Source of the DNA: an uncultured Acidobacteriota bacterium
GTDB taxonomy: Bacteria > Acidobacteriota > Blastocatellia > Pyrinomonadales > Pyrinomonadaceae
DNA: 64,000 bases
Direction: 5' to 3'
NCBI GenBank assembly: GCA_902826795.1
Contig: CADEGD010000005.1
Span: 1-64,000 of the forward strand
Shown: positions 7,298 through 16,717 of the stretch, in pieces
Layout of the letters: each line of letters opens with the position of its first letter
How positions within the stretch are numbered: the first letter of the stretch is position 1
Position numbers and translations under genes: made by a program
The notes under the pieces: generated by a model
What the model was told of the DNA's origin: nothing
Seen by the model: the letters and a program-made list of their open reading frames with translations, nothing else
The model's database searches: none

Positions 7298-8316
7298 AGA
7301 AATTTGCACTTATATTTACCGGGATCGCGGTTGCGGTCGGAGCTGCGTGCGGTCCGGCGGTCGAGAATCTGCCGAATGCGAACCATGCGAATCACAACGC
7401 CGCGAATTCTAATACGAACGTCGCTCCTAGCGGCCCGCTGAATCTGACGACGGTCGACACGCCGCAGCGTATCAAGGATATGATGGCGGCTCGCGGCGAG
7501 CAGGATGCTGCTTCGCCGACTCTAAAGATCGTTTCCCCGGCCTCGGGAGCAACGATCAACAGTTCCACCGTTTCCGTGAAGCTCGATCTTTCAGGCGAGT
7601 TGAAAGGCTATAAGCCGGGAATGGATCCCGCGACAAAGATGGGGAATCATATCCACGTCATCCTTGATAATCAGCCCTACGAGGCCTATTACAACATTGA
7701 CGGTTCGGCCTTCGAGCTTCGTAACGTCAGCGACGGCGAGCATACACTTCGCGTGTTTGCGTCGCGGCCGTGGCATGAATCTTACAAGAATAATGGCTCG
7801 TTCCAGATGGCGAAGTTTACGGTGAAGAACGGTAACGCCAACGTGAACCAACCGGCTACGACTAATAGCGGACAGCAGATGTCCAACGCGCCGAAATCGT
7901 TCAACGCTCCTCCACCCAATTCGTCTGCGAACTCAACACCTGCACCTCCTCCGCCACCCCCGACACCCGAAGGCAAAGCAATGCAGGCTTCGACTGGCGG
8001 CGCTGTCGACGGGACAAGGCCATTGCTAACCTACAGCCGTCCGAAGGGTGAATACAAGGAAGCGGACGCAGATCCGATCATGATCGATTTTTGGCTGGCT
8101 AACGCAAAGCTAGTTGGCGATGGCGGGGAATATCGAGTCCGCTATTCGGTAAATGGCGGCGAACCGAAGTTCGTCGAGAAGTGGGCTCCGCTATGGCTGC
8201 AAGGCTGGACGGCTGGTAAGCACATGATCAAGCTCGAACTCATCGACAAGGACGGCAACGTCGTCGACAACGGAGGCTATAACTCGACGACGCGAGAGAT
8301 CACGGTCGTGAAGTAA
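7294..8316 (+). CDS. Lipoprotein with Ala/Asn-rich and proline-rich linkers
   Basis: Start at 7294, preceded by a strong GGGGGA ribosome-binding site; an upstream ATG at 7282 is less well placed. The N-terminus is a lipoprotein signal (MKKFALIFTGIAVAVGAAC, Cys in a GAAC lipobox), then an Asn/Ala/His-rich linker. Two beta-rich domains follow, at about 70-185 (LKIVSPASGATI, GNHIHVILDN, DGEHTLRVFASRPW) and about 240-340 (YRVRYSVNGGEP, GKHMIKLELIDKDG), joined by a Pro-rich APPPPPPTP spacer. Both resemble Ig-like envelope domains. It is likely attached to a membrane. No enzyme motif was found. Four-base overlap with lipB. Confidence 0.8.
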   Translation: MKKFALIFTGIAVAVGAACGPAVENLPNANHANHNAANSNTNVAPSGPLNLTTVDTPQRIKDMMAARGEQDAASPTLKIVSPASGATINSSTVSVKLDLSGELKGYKPGMDPATKMGNHIHVILDNQPYEAYYNIDGSAFELRNVSDGEHTLRVFASRPWHESYKNNGSFQMAKFTVKNGNANVNQPATTNSGQQMSNAPKSFNAPPPNSSANSTPAPPPPPPTPEGKAMQASTGGAVDGTRPLLTYSRPKGEYKEADADPIMIDFWLANAKLVGDGGEYRVRYSVNGGEPKFVEKWAPLWLQGWTAGKHMIKLELIDKDGNVVDNGGYNSTTREITVVK

Positions 8317-8318
8317 CC

Positions 8319-8366
8319 GGAACGCGGACTTTAGTCCGCACGTAGGCGAACTAAAGTTCGCGTTCC
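8319..8366. repeat. Double palindrome abutting the gdx/sugE start codon
   Basis: GGAACGCGGACTTTAG (8319-8334) and CTAAAGTTCGCGTTCC (8351-8366) can pair over 16 positions with one wobble. Each half alone also forms a six-base stem: GCGGAC-TTTA-GTCCGC and GCGAAC-TAAA-GTTCGC. The two foldings are mutually exclusive. The element ends two bases before the ATG at 8369, leaving no normal Shine-Dalgarno. It looks like a dispersed REP-type element; the loops lack the ACGR of the guanidine-II (mini-ykkC) riboswitch. Confidence 0.8.
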
Positions 8367-8368
8367 TT

Positions 8369-8689
8369 ATGAATTGGATCTATCTTGCTATCGCTGGCCT
8401 GCTGGAGATTGCTTGGGCGATCGGGCTGAAATATACGGAAGGTTGGTCGAAACTTGTGCCGAGCCTCGTAACCGGCGTGTTAATGGTCGCGAGTTTCTAC
8501 TTTCTGTCGCTCGCCGTAAAGACGCTTCCGATCGGTACGGCCTACGCGGTCTGGACCGGCATCGGTACGGTGGGAGCGGCGATACTCGGGATGTTCCTGT
8601 TCGACGAGCCCCGCGACATCGTCAGGGTTCTGTGTATTCTGCTGATAATAGCCGGCATCGCCGGACTTAAGATCACATCAGCCACCTAG
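8369..8689 (+). CDS. sugE: SMR-family guanidinium exporter Gdx (SugE)
   Basis: A 106-residue protein with four hydrophobic helices. It matches the SugE/Gdx branch of small multidrug resistance transporters almost throughout: AGLLEIAWAIGLKYTEG in helix 1 with the essential Glu, LPIGTAYAVWTGIGTVGAA in helix 3, and GIAGLKI at the end. Gdx proteins exchange guanidinium for protons as antiparallel dimers; SugE was first described as a quaternary-ammonium resistance protein. Single gene, directly behind the palindrome at 8319-8366, which may control its translation. Confidence 0.9.
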   Translation: MNWIYLAIAGLLEIAWAIGLKYTEGWSKLVPSLVTGVLMVASFYFLSLAVKTLPIGTAYAVWTGIGTVGAAILGMFLFDEPRDIVRVLCILLIIAGIAGLKITSAT

Positions 8690-8791
8690 TTTGTGGGACT
8701 TGCGATGCTGCCGCAATTCAAATAATCTCAATGTTTCCAAGTATTCTGGAGATTCAGGGGCCGCAGCAGACGATGCGGACATATCAAATCT

Positions 8792-9529
8792 ATGCGACGT
8801 GACATAACTTCCTGGTACAGCTCGAACCTCAACATGGAAATGCCGCTGGTGGCATACGGCCACGCAGGATATCCGCTGCTGATGTTCCCGACGGCGGCGG
8901 CGGACTATCTCGAATATGAGCGGTTTCACCTTATCGATTCGATAAAATATTTTATTGAGAATGGGCTTATCCGGGCATACTCGATCAACTCGGTAAACAA
9001 GTACAGCCTGCTCAACCGTGAATCTCATCCGGGCTGGAAGGTCGAGATGCTGACACGGTATGACCGCTACATCATGGAGGAGGTTCTGCCGCTGATCCGC
9101 AACGAATGCGGACAGGATGCAAGGCCTCTGACGACCGGCGCAAGCTTGGGTGCATTTCTAGCTGCGAATACTTACTTCAAGCATTCCGATAACTTCCGCG
9201 GGACGATCGCGATGAGCGGAAGCTACGACATTTACAATTACCTCGACAAGGGTTATTACGACGACAACGTCTACTTCAACAATCCCGACATGTATCTTCG
9301 TCGCTTAGACGACGACTATCACTTGCCGCGTCTGCAAAATGCGGATTCGATCGTGATCGTCTCGGGACAGGGCAACTACGAAGCCCCCGACCGCAGCCGC
9401 GACCTGTCAAACATCCTCCATTCCAAAGGCATCCCGCACCTTCTCGATCTCTGGGGATACGACGTCGGCCACGATTGGCCTTGGTGGCGAAAGATGCTGC
9501 CGCATTATTTGGGTAAGTTTACTTCGTAA
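8792..9529 (+). CDS. Alpha/beta-hydrolase fold esterase-like protein
   Basis: This 245-residue protein looks like a putative esterase of the esterase-D-like group. It has a strand-rich N-terminus with YGHAGYPLLMFPT, the nucleophile elbow G-A-S-L-G-A, an Asp-containing strand (IVIVSGQG), and a late His in YDVGHDWPWW that would complete a Ser-His-Asp triad. No signal peptide is seen, so it is probably cytoplasmic. Substrate unknown. It is a single gene ending at a bidirectional terminator shared with the convergent PBP1A gene. Confidence 0.8.
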   Translation: MRRDITSWYSSNLNMEMPLVAYGHAGYPLLMFPTAAADYLEYERFHLIDSIKYFIENGLIRAYSINSVNKYSLLNRESHPGWKVEMLTRYDRYIMEEVLPLIRNECGQDARPLTTGASLGAFLAANTYFKHSDNFRGTIAMSGSYDIYNYLDKGYYDDNVYFNNPDMYLRRLDDDYHLPRLQNADSIVIVSGQGNYEAPDRSRDLSNILHSKGIPHLLDLWGYDVGHDWPWWRKMLPHYLGKFTS

Positions 9530-9532
9530 AGA

Positions 9533-9570
9533 AAAGGACAGGCGATCGACCTGTCCTTTCCTTTCTTCTT
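9533..9570. terminator. Bidirectional intrinsic terminator
   Basis: AAAGGACAGG (9533-9542) pairs perfectly with CCTGTCCTTT (9550-9559) around a seven-base loop, with pyrimidine-rich tails on both strands. It lies between the convergent esterase and PBP1A genes and should end both transcripts. Confidence 0.85.
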
Positions 9571-12118
9571 AATTGTCTCCCTTTTTACCTTTCCGTCTCG
9601 AGCCTTCGGGCTGTTCTTGCTTGGGCGGATCGGGGTCGCGAACCGGGGGTCTCGTAACCGGCCGACTTACGACGGGAGGTACCTCAGTTGTGACAGGCTT
9701 GGTTTCAGTTGCCGTCGGACTTGCGCCCGTTTCTGTAGTTGTTGGCGCTGCAGCTGCATTGTCGGTATTTGCCGGCGTTGTCGAGGCACCGGACCGGACC
9801 GCTGCCTGGTCGGCCTTCTCAAGCTTCTCAAGCTCTTCGCGTTTGTTGCGTTCCATCAACGTGCGCATCTCTGCCGGGATCGGCGGAATTCCTGGGAACG
9901 ATTCACGCGGCTTATCCTTCATGAAGGGTACCATGAACGCGTTAAAGTATGGCACCGCTCCGTGGCCGCCTGTCATCCCGGCCCCAAGTGATTCCTTGCG
10001 GAGCGGATTGCCCATCCAGACGCCGGTTACGTAGCTTGGAGTATAGCCGATGAACCATACATCCGTCTCGTTGTTCACTGTGCCCGTCTTGCCGGCCAGC
10101 GGTTGCCCGCCCGCACTCGCACCCGTAGCGGTACCGCCGCCCTGAACGACTCCGCGCATCATGTCGACCATCGTCAGGGCAACGTACTCGCTCGTCACCC
10201 GCGAGCTCGTGCCTTCAAACTTTTCGAGCAGGCTGCCGTCGCGACTGTAAACCTCGCGGATCAAATGCGGCTGAACGCGAACCCCCTTATTCGGAAATGC
10301 ACTATAAGCCGCAGTCATCTCAAGCAGTGAAGCCTCGCTTGCGCCTAAAGCCGACGGAAGGCTCGGCGCCATCGGATTCGAGATGCCAAACCGGCGCACC
10401 ATTTGAGCACCAGCCTGAATGCCGACCTGTTCAAGTAAATGCACGGCCGCCAAATTGTAAGACTTTGCCAACGCGATCCTCATCGGCACGTTGGGATGGC
10501 TTGGCGCTCCGCCATAATTGGTAGGCTGCCAGCCGCCCCGCTTGATCGGGGCACCGCTTACGAGCATGTCAGGCGTCATGCCGTCTTCAACTGCTGCCGT
10601 GTAAATAAAAGGTTTGTAGGCCGACCCTGTCTGCCTGAGGCCCTGCGTTGCGTTGTTAAACTTACTTGTCTGAAAATCGTATCCGCCGACCATCGTCACG
10701 ATCTCGCCATTCTTGGCATTGACACACACGATAGACGCCTGAACTTCAGGTACTTGGGACAACTCAACTTCTAACGTCTGCTTTTCGTTGTCGACTTTTT
10801 TGACCACGAATTCAGCCAGAAATCCGGGCTTCAGCTCGTCCTTCGGACGCTTGCCGCTTCGGCCCATATTGCCGGCACGTACAACCGCCTTGTATCGGCC
10901 GAATCTCACGCCGACTTCATCTGCAGAGGGATTCTGCGTAACGACAAGGCCCTTGATGTACTCACCCTCTTCATATTCATCGCCGTACCAATCCGCGTGT
11001 TTGAAGGCGTTCAGCGCTTTCGTTATGTCTTTTTCTTCGGTCAACGGCTGGCCGTCGTTATCTACCAAGATGTTCTGGTAATCCGATCGCCATTTGCGGC
11101 CGCGGTCGTATGAACGGAGTCGTTCTCTGATCGCCTTCGTCGCAAGCTTCTGCCCCTCGACGTTGATCGTCGAATAGACTTTGAGTCCGCCTTGAGCAAC
11201 GCGCGTCGTGTACTTCTCTTCAAGATGCTTGCGGATCTCTTCAACCGGGTAATCCCAAGCGGTCGATTTCGGCAACGACTGATAGTAGGCTGTATCTGCT
11301 AGCTTGACCGGCTTGGCCTTGGCCGCTGTGGCCTCGGCGGTCGTAATATATCCGTACTTGGCCATCTGATCGAGAACGACATTGCGGCGAGCTTCGGCTT
11401 TCTGCAGATTTCGCGTCGGGGAATACTCTGGCGATTTAGGAATCGCGGCAAGCAAGGCAGCTTCTTCAAGACTCAGGTCTTTGAGCGACTTGCCGAAATA
11501 CGTCCTTGCTCCCGCCTCGAAGCCATAGGCTCCTGCGCCGAGGAAGACGTAGTTCATATACATCTCAAGTATCTGCCGCTTCGTGTAAAAGCGTTCGATC
11601 TGGAGAGCGACCATCCACTCGTTGACCTTTCGAGTGTAGGTTTGGTCTTTGTACAAAAACAGATTTTTCGCAAGCTGTTGCGTGATCGTCGAAGCACCTT
11701 CGGACGTGCCGGTCGTAACATTCTTGAAGACGGCTCCAGCTATGCGATATGGGTCGATTCCGGGATGGCTGTAGTATCGATAGTCCTCGATGGCGAGAAG
11801 GGCATTCTCAACCGTCTTTGGAATGTCCTGCTCCTTGATGGGGATGCGCTTCTCGATAGCGAACTCAGCCAGCACCGTCTCGCCGTCATCAGCGTATATA
11901 GTCGTGACCTGCGGGGGACGATACGTTGCAAGGGCCGAGACCTCGACGGAGTAACGGGAATTGTTCAGATAGTAAGACGCGAGTACACCCGTCAACGCGC
12001 CGGCCGCTACGGCAAGCAGCACTGCGCTGAGCATCCAAACCAAGCTCGATCCGAACCGGCCTTTGTCGGCACCTACCGATCGAACCTCTTTCTCGACTAT
12101 TCTTCTTTCCCTAGCCAT
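9569..12118 (-). CDS. Bifunctional penicillin-binding protein 1A-type (GT51 + transpeptidase)
   Basis: 849 residues. One membrane anchor (about 27-50) is followed by a GT51 glycosyltransferase with the catalytic Glu in IEDYRYYSHPG (E111) and GASTITQQLAKNLFL. The transpeptidase domain has the SxxK motif SAYK at 499-502, an SxN motif in KSYNLA, and GKTGTVNNETDVWF. It polymerises lipid II glycan strands and cross-links peptides in the periplasm. The last 110 residues are a disordered Thr/Pro/Ala tail ending in basic residues. It is the last gene of the cell-shape cluster, 48 bases after rodA, which fits a role in sidewall elongation. Confidence 0.93.
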   Translation of the reverse strand: MARERRIVEKEVRSVGADKGRFGSSLVWMLSAVLLAVAAGALTGVLASYYLNNSRYSVEVSALATYRPPQVTTIYADDGETVLAEFAIEKRIPIKEQDIPKTVENALLAIEDYRYYSHPGIDPYRIAGAVFKNVTTGTSEGASTITQQLAKNLFLYKDQTYTRKVNEWMVALQIERFYTKRQILEMYMNYVFLGAGAYGFEAGARTYFGKSLKDLSLEEAALLAAIPKSPEYSPTRNLQKAEARRNVVLDQMAKYGYITTAEATAAKAKPVKLADTAYYQSLPKSTAWDYPVEEIRKHLEEKYTTRVAQGGLKVYSTINVEGQKLATKAIRERLRSYDRGRKWRSDYQNILVDNDGQPLTEEKDITKALNAFKHADWYGDEYEEGEYIKGLVVTQNPSADEVGVRFGRYKAVVRAGNMGRSGKRPKDELKPGFLAEFVVKKVDNEKQTLEVELSQVPEVQASIVCVNAKNGEIVTMVGGYDFQTSKFNNATQGLRQTGSAYKPFIYTAAVEDGMTPDMLVSGAPIKRGGWQPTNYGGAPSHPNVPMRIALAKSYNLAAVHLLEQVGIQAGAQMVRRFGISNPMAPSLPSALGASEASLLEMTAAYSAFPNKGVRVQPHLIREVYSRDGSLLEKFEGTSSRVTSEYVALTMVDMMRGVVQGGGTATGASAGGQPLAGKTGTVNNETDVWFIGYTPSYVTGVWMGNPLRKESLGAGMTGGHGAVPYFNAFMVPFMKDKPRESFPGIPPIPAEMRTLMERNKREELEKLEKADQAAVRSGASTTPANTDNAAAAPTTTETGASPTATETKPVTTEVPPVVSRPVTRPPVRDPDPPKQEQPEGSRRKGKKGDN

Positions 12119-12166
12119 ACAACAAGTTCTCCATCGAAGGACAAGCTAAAAGCTTTGAACTCTGCA

Positions 12167-13285
12167 CTAGTTAACAAAGCGTCGCATCCGGATGCTTATA
12201 ACGAATCCGATTGCACAAAACGTTGTAAGCAAAGCCGACAATCCGGCGCTCATGAGAGGAAGCGGGACGCCGATAACCGGCAGCACACCGAGAGCCATTC
12301 CCATATTCATAAAGATCTGGAAAGCGAGCGCAGTCGCGATAGACATTATAACGAGCATCGCGGGCCTTTCGTTCGCTTCGCGTGCACCGGCAATCATTCT
12401 TGAAAGCAGCAAGGCGTAAGCAAGCAGCAGCGAGATGCAGCCAACAAACCCCGTGTTCTCCGCAGTTACGGCAAAAATAAAGTCGGTTTGCGGCTCGGGC
12501 AGGAATTTCAACACGCTTTGAGAAGTTTGCGAGTCACCCTGGATTCCGGCGATACCGCCCTTTCCGACAGTGATAACGGACTGAACCGTGTGGTAACCAT
12601 ATCCACGCGGATCAACGCTCTCAGGATCGAGAATGGCGTTGATGCGTTCCTGCTGGTAACGCTTGATCACGCCCGTTTGAACACCGACGTAATAGGCAGT
12701 CGGGATCATGATCGCGGCCAAGACGAGTCCGCCGATGACGTATCGTACCTTGATGCCGGAAAGAAAAAGTACGGCCGCGAGAAGCGGGAAATATGTGATC
12801 GCCTGGCCCGCATCCGGCTCAAGCATGATCAGGCCGACCGGCCCGGCAAGGATCGCCACACCCACCAGTGTTTCCCGGATCGTGAGCGCTCCGCCCTTTT
12901 TTTGGCCGAAATATCTGGCGAGCATCAAAACGGTCGGGATCTTTGCAAACTCCGACGGCTGAAATTGGCCGATAACTGGCAGTTTGACCCAAGCTTGCTG
13001 GCCGTTTACCTCGACGCCAAGCGGCGTGAGCACAAGTGCGAGCAACAGCAATCCGAAACCGTAGAAGAATGGAGCGAGGTCGATGATCCGGCGATAGTCG
13101 CTGAAGACGATTACAAAAAACGCAAATAGGGCGATTCCGATCCCAACGATCTGTTTTGACCAGTAACTCTCATTCGGCAGCGCATTGTGGATCTGCCAAA
13201 CACCAAATGCTGCAATAGCTATCGCCAGCAATGTTGTCAGCCAGTCAAAATCCCGTAGATCACGTTTTTCGATTATCGCAACCAT
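12167..13285 (-). CDS. rodA: Rod shape-determining SEDS protein RodA
   Basis: A 372-residue polytopic membrane protein of the SEDS family (RodA/FtsW/SpoVE), which polymerises glycan strands together with PBP2. Visible family features include GVEVNGQQAWVKLP, FQPSEFAKI, LEPDAGQA, YQQERINAILDPE, the periplasmic ENTGFVG, and the C-terminal GVPLPLMSAGLSALLT. Its ATG overlaps the mrdA stop by one base, as expected for the RodA-PBP2 pair. Length is typical. Confidence 0.95.
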   Translation of the reverse strand: MVAIIEKRDLRDFDWLTTLLAIAIAAFGVWQIHNALPNESYWSKQIVGIGIALFAFFVIVFSDYRRIIDLAPFFYGFGLLLLALVLTPLGVEVNGQQAWVKLPVIGQFQPSEFAKIPTVLMLARYFGQKKGGALTIRETLVGVAILAGPVGLIMLEPDAGQAITYFPLLAAVLFLSGIKVRYVIGGLVLAAIMIPTAYYVGVQTGVIKRYQQERINAILDPESVDPRGYGYHTVQSVITVGKGGIAGIQGDSQTSQSVLKFLPEPQTDFIFAVTAENTGFVGCISLLLAYALLLSRMIAGAREANERPAMLVIMSIATALAFQIFMNMGMALGVLPVIGVPLPLMSAGLSALLTTFCAIGFVISIRMRRFVN

Positions 13286-15189
13286 TATCTTTTCGCGACC
13301 AGCCTGGGTTCGACCGAAGCATCCGCTGGCGGAACACCGCCATGCCGCGTCGCGATAAAGGTCTCGTAAACACCTTTAACCGCAGGGGCAGCATGCGTAC
13401 CGCCAAATCCGACATTCTCTATCAAACCGATGACCGCGATCTCAGGTTTGAAAGCGGGGGCAAAAGAAACGAACCACGCGTGATCCTTCGCGCCATTCGA
13501 GCCTAGAGACGAGTTCTGAGCAGTCCCGGTTTTACCAGCGATATCGAATCCGGGGATGCGAATACCTGCGCCGGTTCCGCCTCCCTGCACTACACCCCAC
13601 ATGCCCTTCACCACTACGTCGTACTGCTCGTCCGTCATGGGAATCAATTTAGGCTCCGGACGATCAAAACCGAATCCGGGACGGGCGGCAAAGTAATCCG
13701 ACGAGCCCTCCTCTCCCATCGCCCCTATCGGCTTAAACTCTTTCATCAGGTGTGGCACGTACATTTTGCCGTGCATACCGATGCTCGCGACCGCACGGAG
13801 AAGAGATATCGGCGTAACAACAACCGTATCCTGCCCGATCGAGGCGTAAACCGTACGGATGTCACTCCAGCGCCCTTCCCGTTTTTCGACGAGCGGCTTC
13901 CACGATTTTGGCGTCTCGCTAACTTTTTCATTCGGAATATCGATTCCCGAACGCTTGTCAAAATCAAAGGTCTCGATCATCTGGATCAATCCTTCGATCT
14001 TCATTTTCAATGCGAGTCGGTAATAATAACCGTCGCAGGAATGAGTAATCGCGTAAGAAAGCGGCGGAGATCCATGGCTTCCCATGCATCGGGTAAATTT
14101 ATTGCCGATCGTGATGCCGCCGCCGCAGGTCATATTCGAGTTCTGGACGGTAATAGCACCCTGCTGTAGAGCTCCCATTGATTCGGGTATTTTCCATGTC
14201 GACCCCGGCGGATATTTTCCCTGAATAGCTCGGTTGTAGAGTGGGCGGTCTTTGTCCTGCCAGTATGCGGCGATCTGCCGGCGGCCCTCGGGAGTTTTGC
14301 TTCCCTGCGTGAAAACGTTCGGGTCAAACGACGGCGCCGAAGCTAAAGCGAGGATCTCGCCGTTGTTCGGATCCATGGCTATCAGCACGCCACGCTTTGT
14401 AACTGACGCGGCAAGCTGCTGCTCTGCAGTTGTCTGCAGGTCAAGGTCGATAGTCGATAGCAGATCTTGCCCGGCCTGCGGCTGAACTACTTCGATCTCG
14501 CTTTGCACACGTCCGCGGCTGTCGACCAGCACTTTCCGATAGCCGGGACGCCCGCGAAGAAATTGGTCGTAAGATTGTTCGAGTCCGCCTTTGCCAATAA
14601 TGTCACCCGGGCGAAGGCCACGCGACTTGTATTCGTCCTGTTCAAGCTGTTTTGGGCTGATCTCGCCGACGTAGCCCAGCACATGTGCCAGCATCGTACC
14701 GTGCGGATAGAACCGCTGTGGCTGAAGCTCAATGCGAAGTTCGGGAAACTCGAGTCCGTGAGATTCGACCCACGCTATGTCCTGCATCGTAGCGCTCTCT
14801 TTAAGCACCATCGCCTCGAATTCATTCTGCTTTTTGATGAGGTTGAGCCGCTCAGTAACAAAATCCGGTTCGAGGTTCAGGCCGCGGGCATACTCGGGAA
14901 CGCGTTCGGAAACATCTATGGTTTTCAGCGGTTCGTTAGAAAGAACGACGTTGTAGGTCGGCCGTGAATCTACTAGGATCTTGCCGTTACGATCAAGGAT
15001 CGCTCCGCGGGGTGCAGGGATCGGTATCAGCCGGACGCGCTGATTTTCCGCCCGGCCAGACCAGTAATCGCCGTGAACGATCTGCAGGTAATAGAGACGG
15101 ACGCCGAGAAGCGTAAGAAGAACAAAGGCGACGACCTGGATCACGATCATTCGCATTCCAACGTTCTGTGTGTAATCGTTCAGCTTCAT
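13285..15189 (-). CDS. mrdA: Penicillin-binding protein 2 (class B transpeptidase)
   Basis: A 634-residue class B PBP with an N-terminal membrane anchor (about 14-35). The pedestal/dimerisation region includes APRGAILDRNGKILV. The transpeptidase domain has SxxK as PPGSTWKIP, a second motif S-C-D in ITHSCDGYYY, and AGKTGTAQN. It cross-links peptidoglycan in the elongasome with RodA. It lies two bases after mreD and overlaps rodA, which is strong evidence for one transcript. Confidence 0.95.
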   Translation of the reverse strand: MKLNDYTQNVGMRMIVIQVVAFVLLTLLGVRLYYLQIVHGDYWSGRAENQRVRLIPIPAPRGAILDRNGKILVDSRPTYNVVLSNEPLKTIDVSERVPEYARGLNLEPDFVTERLNLIKKQNEFEAMVLKESATMQDIAWVESHGLEFPELRIELQPQRFYPHGTMLAHVLGYVGEISPKQLEQDEYKSRGLRPGDIIGKGGLEQSYDQFLRGRPGYRKVLVDSRGRVQSEIEVVQPQAGQDLLSTIDLDLQTTAEQQLAASVTKRGVLIAMDPNNGEILALASAPSFDPNVFTQGSKTPEGRRQIAAYWQDKDRPLYNRAIQGKYPPGSTWKIPESMGALQQGAITVQNSNMTCGGGITIGNKFTRCMGSHGSPPLSYAITHSCDGYYYRLALKMKIEGLIQMIETFDFDKRSGIDIPNEKVSETPKSWKPLVEKREGRWSDIRTVYASIGQDTVVVTPISLLRAVASIGMHGKMYVPHLMKEFKPIGAMGEEGSSDYFAARPGFGFDRPEPKLIPMTDEQYDVVVKGMWGVVQGGGTGAGIRIPGFDIAGKTGTAQNSSLGSNGAKDHAWFVSFAPAFKPEIAVIGLIENVGFGGTHAAPAVKGVYETFIATRHGGVPPADASVEPRLVAKR

Positions 15190-15191
15190 TG

Positions 15192-15746
15192 CTACTTACC
15201 TAGCCTGATCGGATTTCGCCGTCGTGATTGGCGGCGAGACGATAGATTCTCGCGACGACGATTGCCGCCCCCGCCGGTGCGTTCCGTCAAAAACTGATCG
15301 AGCATCAGATAGATAGCGGTTCCGGCGATCGTCGTGCCGATCAAAGAGTATGAGATCGTCAGCACAGCCTGGCCGGACGGCTCCTGTCCCAAGAGTCTGT
15401 GAAGCCCAAAATAGATAAGATCGTCCACGAGGCAAGCTCCAGCTATGACGGGAATGCGGAGCAATAAGTTGTCTAAATAGACCCGGCGAGCGAGTTCGGA
15501 GACGGCGTACGCGATGAGTGTTTTTGAGAATCCGTTAGCACCGAGAAGACCCCCGCTGAGCGCGTCGATCGCCAGGCCGGAAAATGCTCCAAACAGAATT
15601 GCCTTGACCGCGTCGCGTTGGAGCGCCGCGTAAACGACGATGATCAGAGGAAAGTCGATGTAAGCAAACGGCTCCGCGACGTTGCGCAGCGTCCACTGCA
15701 ACAGAACCGCGATAATGAGTGCTATGGTGACCTTTAGCTGATCCAT
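15192..15746 (-). CDS. mreD: Rod shape-determining protein MreD
   Basis: A 184-residue protein with about five hydrophobic helices and the short charged loops typical of MreD, including PLIIVVYAAL and FGAFSGLAIDALSG. MreD is an inner-membrane partner of MreC in the elongasome. The identification rests largely on position between mreC (16 bases upstream) and mrdA (2 bases downstream), plus size and hydropathy. The C-terminus is basic (RRRENLSSRRQSRRR) and presumably cytoplasmic. Confidence 0.88.
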   Translation of the reverse strand: MDQLKVTIALIIAVLLQWTLRNVAEPFAYIDFPLIIVVYAALQRDAVKAILFGAFSGLAIDALSGGLLGANGFSKTLIAYAVSELARRVYLDNLLLRIPVIAGACLVDDLIYFGLHRLLGQEPSGQAVLTISYSLIGTTIAGTAIYLMLDQFLTERTGGGGNRRRENLSSRRQSRRRNPIRLGK

Positions 15747-15762
15747 TCTTACTTGGCCTTTA

Positions 15763-16653
15763 TTATTTGGCCTTTGCCGGCTTGGCTACCTGTTTCTCAA
15801 ACTCTTCCTTGGCCGGAGGTTCGTACAATAGAATGCCAACCTCTTGCATCGACCCGATGCCCGCACTGGGACGAATGACGATACGATGCGGCGTGGTTGC
15901 CGAGCCGGACTCAAGCTCCACTATCTCGCCTACCTTTAAACCGGCAGGATAAATACCATCTTGACCGGTTGTGTAGACCGACTGGCCAAGCTGAACCTCT
16001 ATCGACCCGGGCACGTAACGCATTTCGATCAAATCGCGCTTACTCGACCCCATCACGACGCCGAGGGCATTTGACCCCGCGATCTCGCCGACGACCGCAC
16101 CTACTCCGGATTTGTCTCGCGTAATCAGATCGACCTGCGATGTAAGCGGGCCGACGGCGGTAACGCGGCCAAGCAATCCTCCGTTAGTAACCACAGGCAT
16201 GTTCAGTTTCACGCCGTCTAAACTGCCGCGGTTGACTATCGAAGAATCGAACCACACGGATGGATCGCGGCCGATGATGCGAGCATTCACGACCTTGTAC
16301 TGCGATTTCTGCTGCAGATTGAGAAGCTGATTGAGGCGCTGATTCTCAGTCGCTAAGTCTTCTTTCGCCTTTAGCTCGATCTCGAGTTCCTGAACGCGCT
16401 GCTTTAGCGCGTCGTTCTCGCTTTGAGCAGTGCGAAGGTTCGCGATCGAGCCGAAGTAGCCGGAAACGGACGAAGTGACCGTTGTGACGGGAGACTGAAC
16501 GAAGTCGGCCGCCGTTTGAGCCCAAACGCGAATGACGCGCTGGCCGCCGTCAGATCGCGCGTCAAACGCCATCAAGACGAAATTTGCGACGCATAGAACG
16601 ATGGCCAGCCACGGCGTCAATCTCCAAACATCCTGTTGACTTCGCTCAACCAT
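15763..16653 (-). CDS. mreC: Rod shape-determining protein MreC
   Basis: 296 residues: a short cytoplasmic N-terminus, one transmembrane helix (about 14-30), a coiled coil (about 75-115, ENDALKQRVQELEIELKAKE), and the MreC beta-barrel core with ARIIGRDPSVWF, NMPVVTNGGLLGRV, LITRDKSGVGAVV and a GIYPAGLKVGEI strand. MreC forms periplasmic filaments that activate PBP2-RodA. The C-terminal tail is Lys/Ala-rich. It follows mreB by 64 bases in the same operon. Confidence 0.93.
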   Translation of the reverse strand: MVERSQQDVWRLTPWLAIVLCVANFVLMAFDARSDGGQRVIRVWAQTAADFVQSPVTTVTSSVSGYFGSIANLRTAQSENDALKQRVQELEIELKAKEDLATENQRLNQLLNLQQKSQYKVVNARIIGRDPSVWFDSSIVNRGSLDGVKLNMPVVTNGGLLGRVTAVGPLTSQVDLITRDKSGVGAVVGEIAGSNALGVVMGSSKRDLIEMRYVPGSIEVQLGQSVYTTGQDGIYPAGLKVGEIVELESGSATTPHRIVIRPSAGIGSMQEVGILLYEPPAKEEFEKQVAKPAKAK

Positions 16654-16717
16654 TTAGGTTCTTGGTTTCGTGTTTCAGTTTTCAGGTTGCAGACCTAAAA
16701 CCTGACGGTACCCGAAA

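Noticed and set aside
8319-8366. Guanidine-II (mini-ykkC) riboswitch upstream of gdx
   Set aside because: Two hairpins and the gene fit, but the loops are TTTA and TAAA instead of ACGR, and the element resembles a dispersed palindrome.
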